Source: Gammaproteobacteria bacterium
GTDB taxonomy: Bacteria; Pseudomonadota; Gammaproteobacteria; Pseudomonadales; PIVM01
Length of the DNA: 54,767 nucleotides
Direction of reading: 5' to 3'
Assembly: GCA_003353945.1 (NCBI GenBank)
Contig: PIVM01000023.1
Coordinates: forward strand, 1-54,767
Shown here: positions 20,591 to 28,653 of the stretch, in pieces
Layout of the letters: each line of letters opens with the position of its first letter
Position numbering within the stretch: position 1 is the stretch's first letter
Translations under genes and position numbers: made by a program
The notes under the pieces: model-generated
Told to the model about the DNA's origin: nothing
Databases searched by the model: none
The model's input: the letters and a program-made list of their open reading frames with translations, nothing else

Positions 20591-20719
20591 TCACCCGTCA
20601 CGCAGCACCTTGCTGAAAATATATGACTTGCTTTTTAATCACAAACGAAATTTACAGCCTTACATTACATTGCTAAGCTTAATAACAGGCAGTTATCATT
20701 TTAACTTCAGGGACATAAC

Positions 20720-22393
20720 ATGCCAGGCTACGCTAAAATATTTGGCAGACTTGCTTCAGGGGCACCTCTTGAAGACGTATTAAATATCCTTGTACTGGCA
20801 ACGCAAGAGGTGCATCCCGGCTTACGCGCCTCTTTCATATTAATCAATCACACAAGCCAAAATATCCGGCTTGTGAGTGCGCCTGACCTTTCGGAACAAT
20901 TTTCTCTCTTACACGACGGAGTAGCAATCGATTCTGAGATAGTTCGCCCTCTTCAACACGTCTTAGAGGGCAAGCGTTTGATAATTGAAGATGTCAATCA
21001 ACTCCCTGCGGATTGTCCTCAGCGGCAATTATTTATTGATGACGGCATCGCCGCCTGCTGGTCCGAACCCGTCATGAATTCAAGACGGCAAGTACTGGGT
21101 ATTCTCACTTTGTATTTTACCGATTCAGGGCAAATTGAAGACGTTGACGAACCCTTTATGCAAAGCGCAACCAACATGGCGGCCGCCGCAATTGAACGTC
21201 AACACGCCCCCGCACAAGATAAGGATCCAGCCAGGCTATTTGAAACCCTGGTATTGGAACGTGTTGCCGAGTTACTGAATTGCAATATCAATGAGTTGCA
21301 TTTACGCAGCCAATTTAAGCAATTGCTAGCCAATCTAGCCACTCACTTTATTAAATTACCTGCCAGTTCCATCGACGAGGGCGTTCAACAGGCATTGCAG
21401 GCAATTGGTGAATTTTACGATATGGACCATGCAATGGTACTACAGCTCAAACAGAATGGTACTTCTATGAGCGCCAGCCACGAGTGGTTTGCAGCACACA
21501 CTAGCTCCCACCTTGAGCTGCACCGGGATATGGACTTAAATCGCTTTGCCTGGGGCATAGAGCGATGGCGCGAAAAACGCTGTATTGATTGCGATGACGC
21601 CAATCTGCTTCCAGCCGGTGCGGAGAATGAAAAACAACATATGCAATCTCTGGATGTTCGATCTTTTGCCTTTATACCGATGCGCTATGGCCACAAAATA
21701 AAAGGCTTCGTCAGCCTTACCAAAGAGAAGTTTGTTCATCACTGGCTTCAAGAAGATATCGCATTACTGAGCATTGCCGGTGACATGCTGATCAACGCCC
21801 TTCAACGCAAACATTACGAAGAAATTTTTCAGAATATCGAAGAAAACTTGCGGGAAGTTAATTCGATTCTGGCTCGTGAGGCCCGTGAAGACGGACTGAC
21901 CTGCATTGCCAACCGCCGTTATTTTGACGACAAACTCAACACAGAATACCGCCGCGCTCAACGTGAAGACAGCCCTCTGTCCTTACTCATTTGTGATATT
22001 GATTTTTTCAAAAACTACAATGACGCCTACGGCCATCTGTTAGGTGACGATTGCCTGATCGCCATTGCTAATACACTGCGATCCAGTTTTCAGCGTGCCG
22101 CTGACTTACCTGCTCGGTATGGTGGAGAGGAGTTTGCCATTATTCTTCCGAACACAGACGGAAATGAAGCCTTACAGCTAGCAGAGCGTTTACGCCATGA
22201 TATTGAGACACTGGAAATCTCCCATCGCGACAGTTCGGTAAGCGAGTTTGTTACGATCAGTATCGGCTCTGCAACGCTTCCGGCTGACAGTTGCCATGAA
22301 CTGAAAGACTTACTTGTCACAGCCGATGATGCACTTTATGAAGCCAAACATGACGGCCGCAATCGCGTTTGCCAGGGCTTTTTGGATAACTGA
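20720..22393 (+). CDS. GAF-GAF-GGDEF diguanylate cyclase
   Basis: 557 aa, soluble. Two GAF-like sensor regions occupy about residues 10-165 and 200-360; a GGDEF domain fills the C-terminal third. The active-site motif is GGEEF (468-472). The inhibitory I-site RAAD (459-462) lies exactly five residues ahead, so product feedback is expected. DIDFFKNYNDAYGH is also typical. It should make cyclic di-GMP from GTP. The gene follows the membrane Ser/Thr kinase and ends 11 nt from a convergent DUF4340 gene. The GAF ligand is unknown; a functional link with the kinase is inferred from position only. Confidence 0.94.
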   Translation: MPGYAKIFGRLASGAPLEDVLNILVLATQEVHPGLRASFILINHTSQNIRLVSAPDLSEQFSLLHDGVAIDSEIVRPLQHVLEGKRLIIEDVNQLPADCPQRQLFIDDGIAACWSEPVMNSRRQVLGILTLYFTDSGQIEDVDEPFMQSATNMAAAAIERQHAPAQDKDPARLFETLVLERVAELLNCNINELHLRSQFKQLLANLATHFIKLPASSIDEGVQQALQAIGEFYDMDHAMVLQLKQNGTSMSASHEWFAAHTSSHLELHRDMDLNRFAWGIERWREKRCIDCDDANLLPAGAENEKQHMQSLDVRSFAFIPMRYGHKIKGFVSLTKEKFVHHWLQEDIALLSIAGDMLINALQRKHYEEIFQNIEENLREVNSILAREAREDGLTCIANRRYFDDKLNTEYRRAQREDSPLSLLICDIDFFKNYNDAYGHLLGDDCLIAIANTLRSSFQRAADLPARYGGEEFAIILPNTDGNEALQLAERLRHDIETLEISHRDSSVSEFVTISIGSATLPADSCHELKDLLVTADDALYEAKHDGRNRVCQGFLDN

Positions 22394-22404
22394 ACGCACA
22401 GAAC

Positions 22405-23433
22405 TTACTGAGCTGGATCGCTGTTCTTCAAAAAATCTTCTGGCCGTTTATTCAACTGACCATAACTGTATGCATCCACCTCAAAAATCCAAGGGGACCA
22501 TAAGCTATTATAACGCTTCGCTTGCTCATTCATGGCATCATTCAAACTTTCAGCCGACAGGACAAGAAAGTGTTTTTCAGCATCCTTGAAGGCCTTAATA
22601 TCTATTTGCAATCCATCATTTGTTTCAAAGCGAGTATGAAAATCTAGCGTTGACAAATCTTCATTTTCTTTTTTTCTAACATCAAGCAGCTGGAAACGGT
22701 TTAATGCTCCCACAGCAATATCAGTCACACCAGGGTAGGCTATTTCTTGTGATTCAGTTAGACCAAGCAAGGAAAAATGCTTTGCTTCTGGCGCTGCTTT
22801 CTCCAACACTACCTCTTTTCCCATAACACCATAGGTCACTCGTTTAACACTGTCCGCAGGCAGATCAACGATTGTCTTATCCAACCAGTCATTCAGTTTT
22901 TTGTTTGGTTGAATAGTTTGATCAATCAACCAACTTTGCTTGTCCGACACTTTACGAACAAAACTGCCCGATTTATTATCCGCCTGCTTACCGCAGATAA
23001 GGTCAACCACGGTATTACCTTGCTTATCAACTAGCGTCAATCGAACACTTTCACTATTAGGCGTTGTCTCTGGATCAACCACACCAAGACGCGCATAGTG
23101 TTTTGCCAACTTAGTCTTTTTTTCTGTCAAACGAGCCAGGGCCAACGCTTGAACCATCGCAGTCAACTGCTCGTGATCCGCTGCATAGTTAAACCGTTGC
23201 TTAATCACCCAAGCTTCATCTTGACGCATAAGGTTGATCATTTCATGTTGCGATGCAGATCCACCTTGAATACGAATCTCTACAATATCAGCGATGCGAT
23301 CCTGCAGCTGAGGATAGAGCAATCCTTCCTGAGCAACACCTTTCTCTCCTACTTGATCCTGGTTTACCGTCACTGCGACACCAACAAGTACCACAGCAGC
23401 CAAAAACAAGGCGATAAAATGTTTTTTTGTCAT
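22405..23433 (-). CDS. DUF4340 domain protein
   Basis: 342 aa with an N-terminal membrane anchor or signal (residues about 5-22, LFLAAVVLVGVAV), then a mostly soluble periplasmic part. It fits the DUF4340 family, whose genes commonly lie beside GldG-like ABC transporter genes. It is the last gene of the minus-strand run ATPase-permease-GldG-DUF4340, with 1 nt separating it from the GldG-like gene. Function unknown; probably an accessory periplasmic subunit of the transporter. Confidence 0.85.
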   Translation of the reverse strand: MTKKHFIALFLAAVVLVGVAVTVNQDQVGEKGVAQEGLLYPQLQDRIADIVEIRIQGGSASQHEMINLMRQDEAWVIKQRFNYAADHEQLTAMVQALALARLTEKKTKLAKHYARLGVVDPETTPNSESVRLTLVDKQGNTVVDLICGKQADNKSGSFVRKVSDKQSWLIDQTIQPNKKLNDWLDKTIVDLPADSVKRVTYGVMGKEVVLEKAAPEAKHFSLLGLTESQEIAYPGVTDIAVGALNRFQLLDVRKKENEDLSTLDFHTRFETNDGLQIDIKAFKDAEKHFLVLSAESLNDAMNEQAKRYNSLWSPWIFEVDAYSYGQLNKRPEDFLKNSDPAQ

Positions 23434-23434
23434 A

Positions 23435-25255
23435 TCAAATACCTTTAGGGGAACGACGCCGGAACATTTTTAACATCAAAACGACTATCACTACCAACAA
23501 TGGGATCAGCGCTATATTAACCAGTTTCAATAGTGTACCGAGCTGTTCAATGTCCTTATCAAGTTGATGACGAACATCCCGTAGCTGTTTACGAATTACC
23601 AGTTTTTCATCCTGAAAACGTTGCAAAGCCTGATTTTGCTCCGGGCTCAGCAATAACTGATTACCCTCCCCATTTTGTTGTTGCAACTCATTCAACTGCT
23701 GTTGTGTTTCTTTCAGCCTTTCCTGCAACTGTTTTTCAGTATCTTGAAAACGCTCTTCGGCAGCACGACGCAGGTTTTCAACCACAATGAAGGGTCTGGA
23801 AAACTGACCACGGCTACGTACGCTGATCAGATCAGCACTACCGGTAAAATTATCCAAGGCATTAATCACCAAGCTGGCATTATCAGCGAAGGGCGAAATC
23901 ACCTGTTGACCAAAGAAGCTCTGCACCTGCACCCACAGGCGATCACTCAACAGATCCGTATCTGCAATAACAAGAATGTGCACATTCTCAGCCTGTCGAA
24001 TATGCTCCTCATTGTCTTTTTCAGCAAAGGCACTATTCACCTTGCCGCTTATACGTGCCGCCATCGAATAAACTTGACCGGTTGGGCTAAAGTTTTTCTG
24101 AAGATCCGCAGGATCGCGCGCCGATTGAACGAGTTGCGGCACCATCAGCATCGCATTGGCGGAGCTTTGCAGTATCGGTTCAAATACAGTCGTCGACTCC
24201 TTCGTCTGCTCAACAATACCGCTGGTAGATAGATTAACTAACTCCAATCCGGTTGTGATGATATCTTCTGCAACCATCACCTGCTGTTGCAATCCCAAAA
24301 TTGCCAGATGGCGCACGGGTTGCCCCTGCGCACCAGCAACGGTCAGGGCATTACCCGCATCCATCAATACCGACTCTGGCAAATTCACACCCCAGCTGGT
24401 CAACAGTTTTTTCAAACCTTCATCCGGCACATAAGGCATCGGTGGTGGCGGTTCAGCCAGTTCAGCCAGCGGGTCAACAAAGAGAATCAATTTACCACCC
24501 CGCAATACGTACTGATCTATGGCCAGCAGGGATTTATCAGAAAGGGCTTTGGGTTGCACCATGAGTAACAAGTCAATGTCATCATCAATGCTCTCTATCT
24601 CCTGATTTAACATCCGGGTCTGATAGAGCTGACTGATCTGCTGGTATATCTGCCAGGGAGGGCGGGGTTGCTGCGTTTGCATATTATAACCCCCCTGTAT
24701 CGGCAAACCGCTGATAACACCAATGACGGGCGCCTCAGGATTTACTAACGTAGTGATCAGTTTGCTGACTTCATACTCCAGAAAATTTTCCTGCTCGGGT
24801 CGAAAAAAAGGAATAACTTGCTGTGTGTCCACTGCATTGGTACCAGCCAAACCAAAATACAGTTCGTCACCTCCAAGACTCAAGGGAACCGCTTGCAAAC
24901 CGTATCCGGCAGCCAATTCCTCCGCCTCGGAAAACGGCTCTGGATCAATAATGTGCAAATTAATCTGTCCACCCGCATAAGCCGTGTACTCCTCAAGCAG
25001 GGAACGAACGCGCTCAGCATAGTTGCGCAGCTGCGGCAGGTCTTTGGTGACTTTTTGCGAAAAGAAAAAATACAGATTAATCGGTTCTTCAATATCTTTG
25101 ACGATAGCCTTGCTGCCTTCACTGAGCGTGTACAAACCATTTTCAGTCAAATCAATTCGCACCCGATCAAATAGGCTGCTATTGAGCAAATTAAACGCCA
25201 GGAAAAAAACCAGCAGCAACACTAAACCCATGATTGAATAATTATTACGCTTCAT
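23435..25255 (-). CDS. GldG-like ABC transporter auxiliary component
   Basis: 606 aa. One membrane helix near the N terminus (GLVLLLVFFLAFNLL), a large extracytoplasmic region resembling the GldG/ABC-type uncharacterised family, then a long coiled coil (about 510-570, Gln/Glu/Lys rich) and a C-terminal helix (LVNIALIPLLVVIVVLML) with a basic tail. Both ends are thus probably cytoplasmic. It lies 6 nt after the permease and 1 nt before DUF4340. In Bacteroidetes GldG is linked to gliding, but related operons occur widely in non-gliding bacteria, so no gliding role is implied. Substrate unknown. Confidence 0.85.
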   Translation of the reverse strand: MKRNNYSIMGLVLLLVFFLAFNLLNSSLFDRVRIDLTENGLYTLSEGSKAIVKDIEEPINLYFFFSQKVTKDLPQLRNYAERVRSLLEEYTAYAGGQINLHIIDPEPFSEAEELAAGYGLQAVPLSLGGDELYFGLAGTNAVDTQQVIPFFRPEQENFLEYEVSKLITTLVNPEAPVIGVISGLPIQGGYNMQTQQPRPPWQIYQQISQLYQTRMLNQEIESIDDDIDLLLMVQPKALSDKSLLAIDQYVLRGGKLILFVDPLAELAEPPPPMPYVPDEGLKKLLTSWGVNLPESVLMDAGNALTVAGAQGQPVRHLAILGLQQQVMVAEDIITTGLELVNLSTSGIVEQTKESTTVFEPILQSSANAMLMVPQLVQSARDPADLQKNFSPTGQVYSMAARISGKVNSAFAEKDNEEHIRQAENVHILVIADTDLLSDRLWVQVQSFFGQQVISPFADNASLVINALDNFTGSADLISVRSRGQFSRPFIVVENLRRAAEERFQDTEKQLQERLKETQQQLNELQQQNGEGNQLLLSPEQNQALQRFQDEKLVIRKQLRDVRHQLDKDIEQLGTLLKLVNIALIPLLVVIVVLMLKMFRRRSPKGI

Positions 25256-25261
25256 ACTGGC

Positions 25262-26008
25262 TTACTCCGCCTTCTTCATATCAATAACAATTGTGTTTGC
25301 CACTAACCAAACAACAATCATCGAAATAAAATAAAGACAATCCTGTAGTGAAATCACACCCTTGGAAATCGATTGGAAGTGAGTTAAGAAACTCACTTCC
25401 GCAATAGCATCAATCAGCCACTGTGGCGCCCAACCACTAAAAAAATCCAGCACCATGGGAAAACCACTCAGCGTAAACAAGAAACAAAGCACTAACGACA
25501 ATATAAATGCGATCACTTGACTCTTGCTCAGCGCAGACATACAACAACCGACCGCTAAAAAGCCACCCGCCAACAACCAGCTACCCACGTATCCTGTCAC
25601 TATAACACCATTGTCCGGTTCTCCCAGATAATTGACCGTCAACCACATTGGAAAAGTGAGCAACAGATTTATACCGGCAAACAGCCAGGCCGCAAGAAAT
25701 TTACCGACCACCCACACCCATAGGGGAACAGGCAAGGTCATAATCAACTCTACTGTGCCTGACTTTCGCTCTTCCGCCCATAGGCGCATCGCAATAGCGG
25801 GAACCAGAATCAGGTACAACCAGGGGTGGTACGAAAAAAAGGAAAGAAGATCTGCCTGGCCTCGCTCATAAAAATTGCCCAGATAAAACGTGAAAATGCC
25901 GGTGAGCATTAGAAAGATCACGAGAAAAATATAGGCCAGGGGTGTGGCAAAATAGCCGTACAATTCTCTTCGGATAATGATTATCAGGCTGTTGATTGCA
26001 AAACTCAT
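25262..26008 (-). CDS. ABC-2 type permease (GldF-like)
   Basis: Integral membrane protein of 248 aa with about six hydrophobic segments and the typical ABC-2 start, IIRRELYGYFATPLAYIFL. The MRLWAEERKSGTVELIMTLPV segment after the second helix is characteristic of this permease class. It overlaps the ATPase stop codon by one base (TAATG), so translation is coupled. It forms the channel of the GldA/F/G-type exporter; the substrate cannot be predicted. Confidence 0.9.
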   Translation of the reverse strand: MSFAINSLIIIIRRELYGYFATPLAYIFLVIFLMLTGIFTFYLGNFYERGQADLLSFFSYHPWLYLILVPAIAMRLWAEERKSGTVELIMTLPVPLWVWVVGKFLAAWLFAGINLLLTFPMWLTVNYLGEPDNGVIVTGYVGSWLLAGGFLAVGCCMSALSKSQVIAFILSLVLCFLFTLSGFPMVLDFFSGWAPQWLIDAIAEVSFLTHFQSISKGVISLQDCLYFISMIVVWLVANTIVIDMKKAE

Positions 26009-26931
26009 TACACCACCTCCCGCGTTATACGCTGAAATACTTCGTCCAGCCGCCCGGATTCCACACTGATGCTATCGATTGCAATATTTTTCTGGCGAAT
26101 AAACTCATCAATCAAGGGATAAATAAACTGCCCCTGCTTAGCCAACGCAACAACCCGTAAACCATTTTCGCTTAACTCTATATCTTCTACATCCGCTATT
26201 TCTTTCAATTGCTGCAAATCCGTATTTTGCTCCGTCAAATGCAGATTAACTGCATTGCGATAACGTGACTGCTGCAATAATTGCTCCGGCGTACTGTCAC
26301 TGCGCAATCGGCCATCAGCAATAATCACCGCTCGGCTGCAAACAGCGCTGACTTCTTCCAGAATATGTGTGGAAATAATGACGATTTTTTCCTTGGAAAG
26401 ATTTCCGATCAGATCCCTGACCTGTTGTTTTTGATTCGGATCGAGTCCATCGGTGGGCTCATCAAGAATTAATACCTGCGGATCATGCAGAATGGCCTGA
26501 GCCAGGCCAACACGACGTTTAAATCCCTTCGATAGCGTCTCTATCGTTTGATGCAGAACTTTTCCCAAGGATAACTGCTCCACCACATAAGCGACTTTTT
26601 CAGTCAGATCTCGCCCACGAAAACCACGAATCTCAGCAATAAACCGCAGAAATTGCGCAGGCGTCATATCACCATAGCCAGGTGCACCCTCGGGCAGATA
26701 ACCAATTAAACGCTGTGCTGCCAGACTATCTTTTTCGATATCATGACCCATCACAGATATGCTGCCAGCGCTAGGCGCCAGGTAACCGGTAATCATCTTC
26801 ATCGTAGTCGATTTACCCGCCCCATTGGGCCCAAGAAATCCCAGCACTTCGCCAGGCTGTACGCACAGGGACAGATCATCCACAGCGGCAAAATCACCAA
26901 ACCATTTGCTAAGATGCTCTATAATAATCAT
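26008..26931 (-). CDS. ABC transporter ATP-binding protein (GldA-like)
   Basis: 307 aa from ATG 26931, which has AGAGGAAT just ahead; the open frame runs on to 27030 but the extra 33 residues do not look like ABC protein. Walker A GPNGAGKST is at 34-42. A Q-loop region and the signature LSKGFKRR follow, then Walker B LILDEPTDGLDP and the switch His in STHILEE. This is the GldA/CcmA-like subfamily partnered with ABC-2 permeases. It is the first gene of the four-gene operon. Confidence 0.93.
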   Translation of the reverse strand: MIIIEHLSKWFGDFAAVDDLSLCVQPGEVLGFLGPNGAGKSTTMKMITGYLAPSAGSISVMGHDIEKDSLAAQRLIGYLPEGAPGYGDMTPAQFLRFIAEIRGFRGRDLTEKVAYVVEQLSLGKVLHQTIETLSKGFKRRVGLAQAILHDPQVLILDEPTDGLDPNQKQQVRDLIGNLSKEKIVIISTHILEEVSAVCSRAVIIADGRLRSDSTPEQLLQQSRYRNAVNLHLTEQNTDLQQLKEIADVEDIELSENGLRVVALAKQGQFIYPLIDEFIRQKNIAIDSISVESGRLDEVFQRITREVV

Positions 26932-27246
26932 GTATTCCTCTCTAACAATCTTTCCAGCTGAACAAATAATAAGCAAAACGTAAAGCGCAGCCGAATATTC
27001 TGCACTCAGCTGGCAGTAGCAAATTCTCATTTAAATTGAACTTTCGATAAGCCTAAGCGGTCAATACTCCCAAAATACAACTCGCAACACATCAGTATTT
27101 ATAGTTGAATAGGCTGACATGCAGCACCATATAAAGTTCCCAAGCGTTTTCGGCAAGGCGATTTTTAAACTATTAGCTACTACTCTGTCAAGTACAGAAA
27201 AACCATAGCCATTTATAGTCATGTATCTATTTGTTGAGGTTAACCC
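26932..27246. other. Divergent intergenic region ABC operon / htrA
   Basis: No supported gene. It should hold the back-to-back promoters of the ABC operon (minus) and the HtrA-type protease (plus). No regulator site is clear. Confidence 0.35.
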
Positions 27247-28596
27247 ATGATTCAAAGATTTCCGTTCTTATTTGCCTTTTTGGCTCTATTTTTGGTCGGC
27301 GCTGCTCAAGCAGGCTTGCCACTGTTTGATAGCGAGCAGCAAAAGCTACCAACATTGGCACCGTTATTAAAAAAAGTAAATCCAGCTGTGGTAAATATTT
27401 CGGTCAGTCAGACTCGCACAGCAAGCAATCCATTGCTAAACGACCCGTTTTTTCGACGCTTTTTCAATGTTCCCCCCGGTTATCAACAACCAAAACGTAA
27501 AACTAAAGCAGCCGGCTCCGGCATTATCTTAGATGCCAAGAGCGGCACGGTGATTACCAACCACCACGTTATCAACGGCGCCGATGAAATACAGGTATCA
27601 TTAAACGACGGCCGCAGCTTTACTGCTGAGCTGATTGGGCAGGACCCGGAAGTGGACATCGCTGTGCTGAAAATCGAAGCGGACAACCTAGCTGCACTAC
27701 CGCTGTCTGATTCCGACAAGCTAGAAGTCGGTGATTTTGTCGTCGCTATTGGCAACCCCTTTGGTCTTGGCCAGACGGTAACCACTGGCGTTGTCAGTGC
27801 CTTGGGCCGATCCGGCCTGGGCATAGAAGGATACGAGAATTTTATCCAGACAGATGCTTCAATCAATCCCGGCAACTCCGGAGGCGCTTTAGTGAATTTG
27901 CGCGGCGAATTAGTCGGTATAAATACAGCCATTCTAGCGCCCAGCGGGGGTAATATCGGTATCGGTTTTGCCATCCCCATTAATATGGCTCAATCCAGCA
28001 TCCAACAGATTCTTGAGCACGGAGAAGTCAAGCGCGGCCAGCTCGGTGTGTTTATCCAGGATTTGACACCCGAACTCGCCGAGGCCTTTGATCTCGACAA
28101 AAATCAGCAGGGCGTTCTGATTACCAAAGTACAGGAGGACGCCAGTGCTGATAAAGCTGGCATCGAAGAAGGCGATATTGTGATAGACGTCGATGGCAAA
28201 GCAATGACCAGTGCGGCAAAACTGCGCAATGCCATCGGTATGCAACGCGTTGGCGAAAAAGTGAAGGTCACGATATTGCGAGACGGCGTCAAAAAAACCC
28301 TCAACATTAAAATTGGCAGCTCCCAAGATCAAAAATCCGCCAAGGCAATTTTCGAAAAACTCGAAGGTGCCGACCTGCGTGATCACCAAAGTGGGGAGGG
28401 CGTTGTTATTGCCAACATCCAGGCAAATAGCCCAGCGGCCTATTCAGGACTGCGTAGAGGCGATATCATTATTGCCGCCAATCGCCAGGCAGTGAACAGT
28501 CTGGAAGATTTAAGAAAGGCTGTGGAGCAATCCAAGGATAAGTTACTACTACGTGTCAACCGTGGCGGTGCTGCCCTATTTATTGTTATCCGTTAG
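27247..28596 (+). CDS. DegQ/HtrA-family periplasmic serine endoprotease
   Basis: 449 aa with a clean Sec signal (cleavage after AQA, residue 22). The trypsin-like domain has the full triad H107 (TNHHVI), D137 (VDIAVLK) and S211 (GNSGG). Two PDZ domains follow, at about 255-350 and 365-449, the usual DegQ/DegP layout. It would degrade or hold misfolded envelope proteins. The short segment after the mature N terminus resembles the LA loop of DegQ rather than the longer one of DegP, so DegQ is the better comparison. The gene stands alone, divergent from the ABC operon, and is followed by a strong hairpin. Confidence 0.95.
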   Translation: MIQRFPFLFAFLALFLVGAAQAGLPLFDSEQQKLPTLAPLLKKVNPAVVNISVSQTRTASNPLLNDPFFRRFFNVPPGYQQPKRKTKAAGSGIILDAKSGTVITNHHVINGADEIQVSLNDGRSFTAELIGQDPEVDIAVLKIEADNLAALPLSDSDKLEVGDFVVAIGNPFGLGQTVTTGVVSALGRSGLGIEGYENFIQTDASINPGNSGGALVNLRGELVGINTAILAPSGGNIGIGFAIPINMAQSSIQQILEHGEVKRGQLGVFIQDLTPELAEAFDLDKNQQGVLITKVQEDASADKAGIEEGDIVIDVDGKAMTSAAKLRNAIGMQRVGEKVKVTILRDGVKKTLNIKIGSSQDQKSAKAIFEKLEGADLRDHQSGEGVVIANIQANSPAAYSGLRRGDIIIAANRQAVNSLEDLRKAVEQSKDKLLLRVNRGGAALFIVIR

Positions 28597-28607
28597 CCCA
28601 GCCTCTC

Positions 28608-28638
28608 CCTCAACCCTCTCCCACTGAGAAGGTTGAGG
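28608..28638 (+). terminator. Hairpin after the HtrA gene
   Basis: Arms cctcaacc-c-tctc and gaga-a-ggttgagg make a 13-position stem with one C-A mismatch and a ccact loop, 12 nt after the stop. No T tract follows. Its 5' arm shares aaccctctccca with the hairpin after gltD. Confidence 0.6.
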
Positions 28639-28653
28639 AGGGAAAGAATGTGA

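Noticed and set aside
20538-20783. 81-codon frame across the kinase/cyclase junction
   Set aside because: Overlaps both clear genes out of frame.
22405-26931. Gliding motility machinery
   Set aside because: GldA/F/G-like genes occur widely outside gliding bacteria and no other gliding gene is seen.
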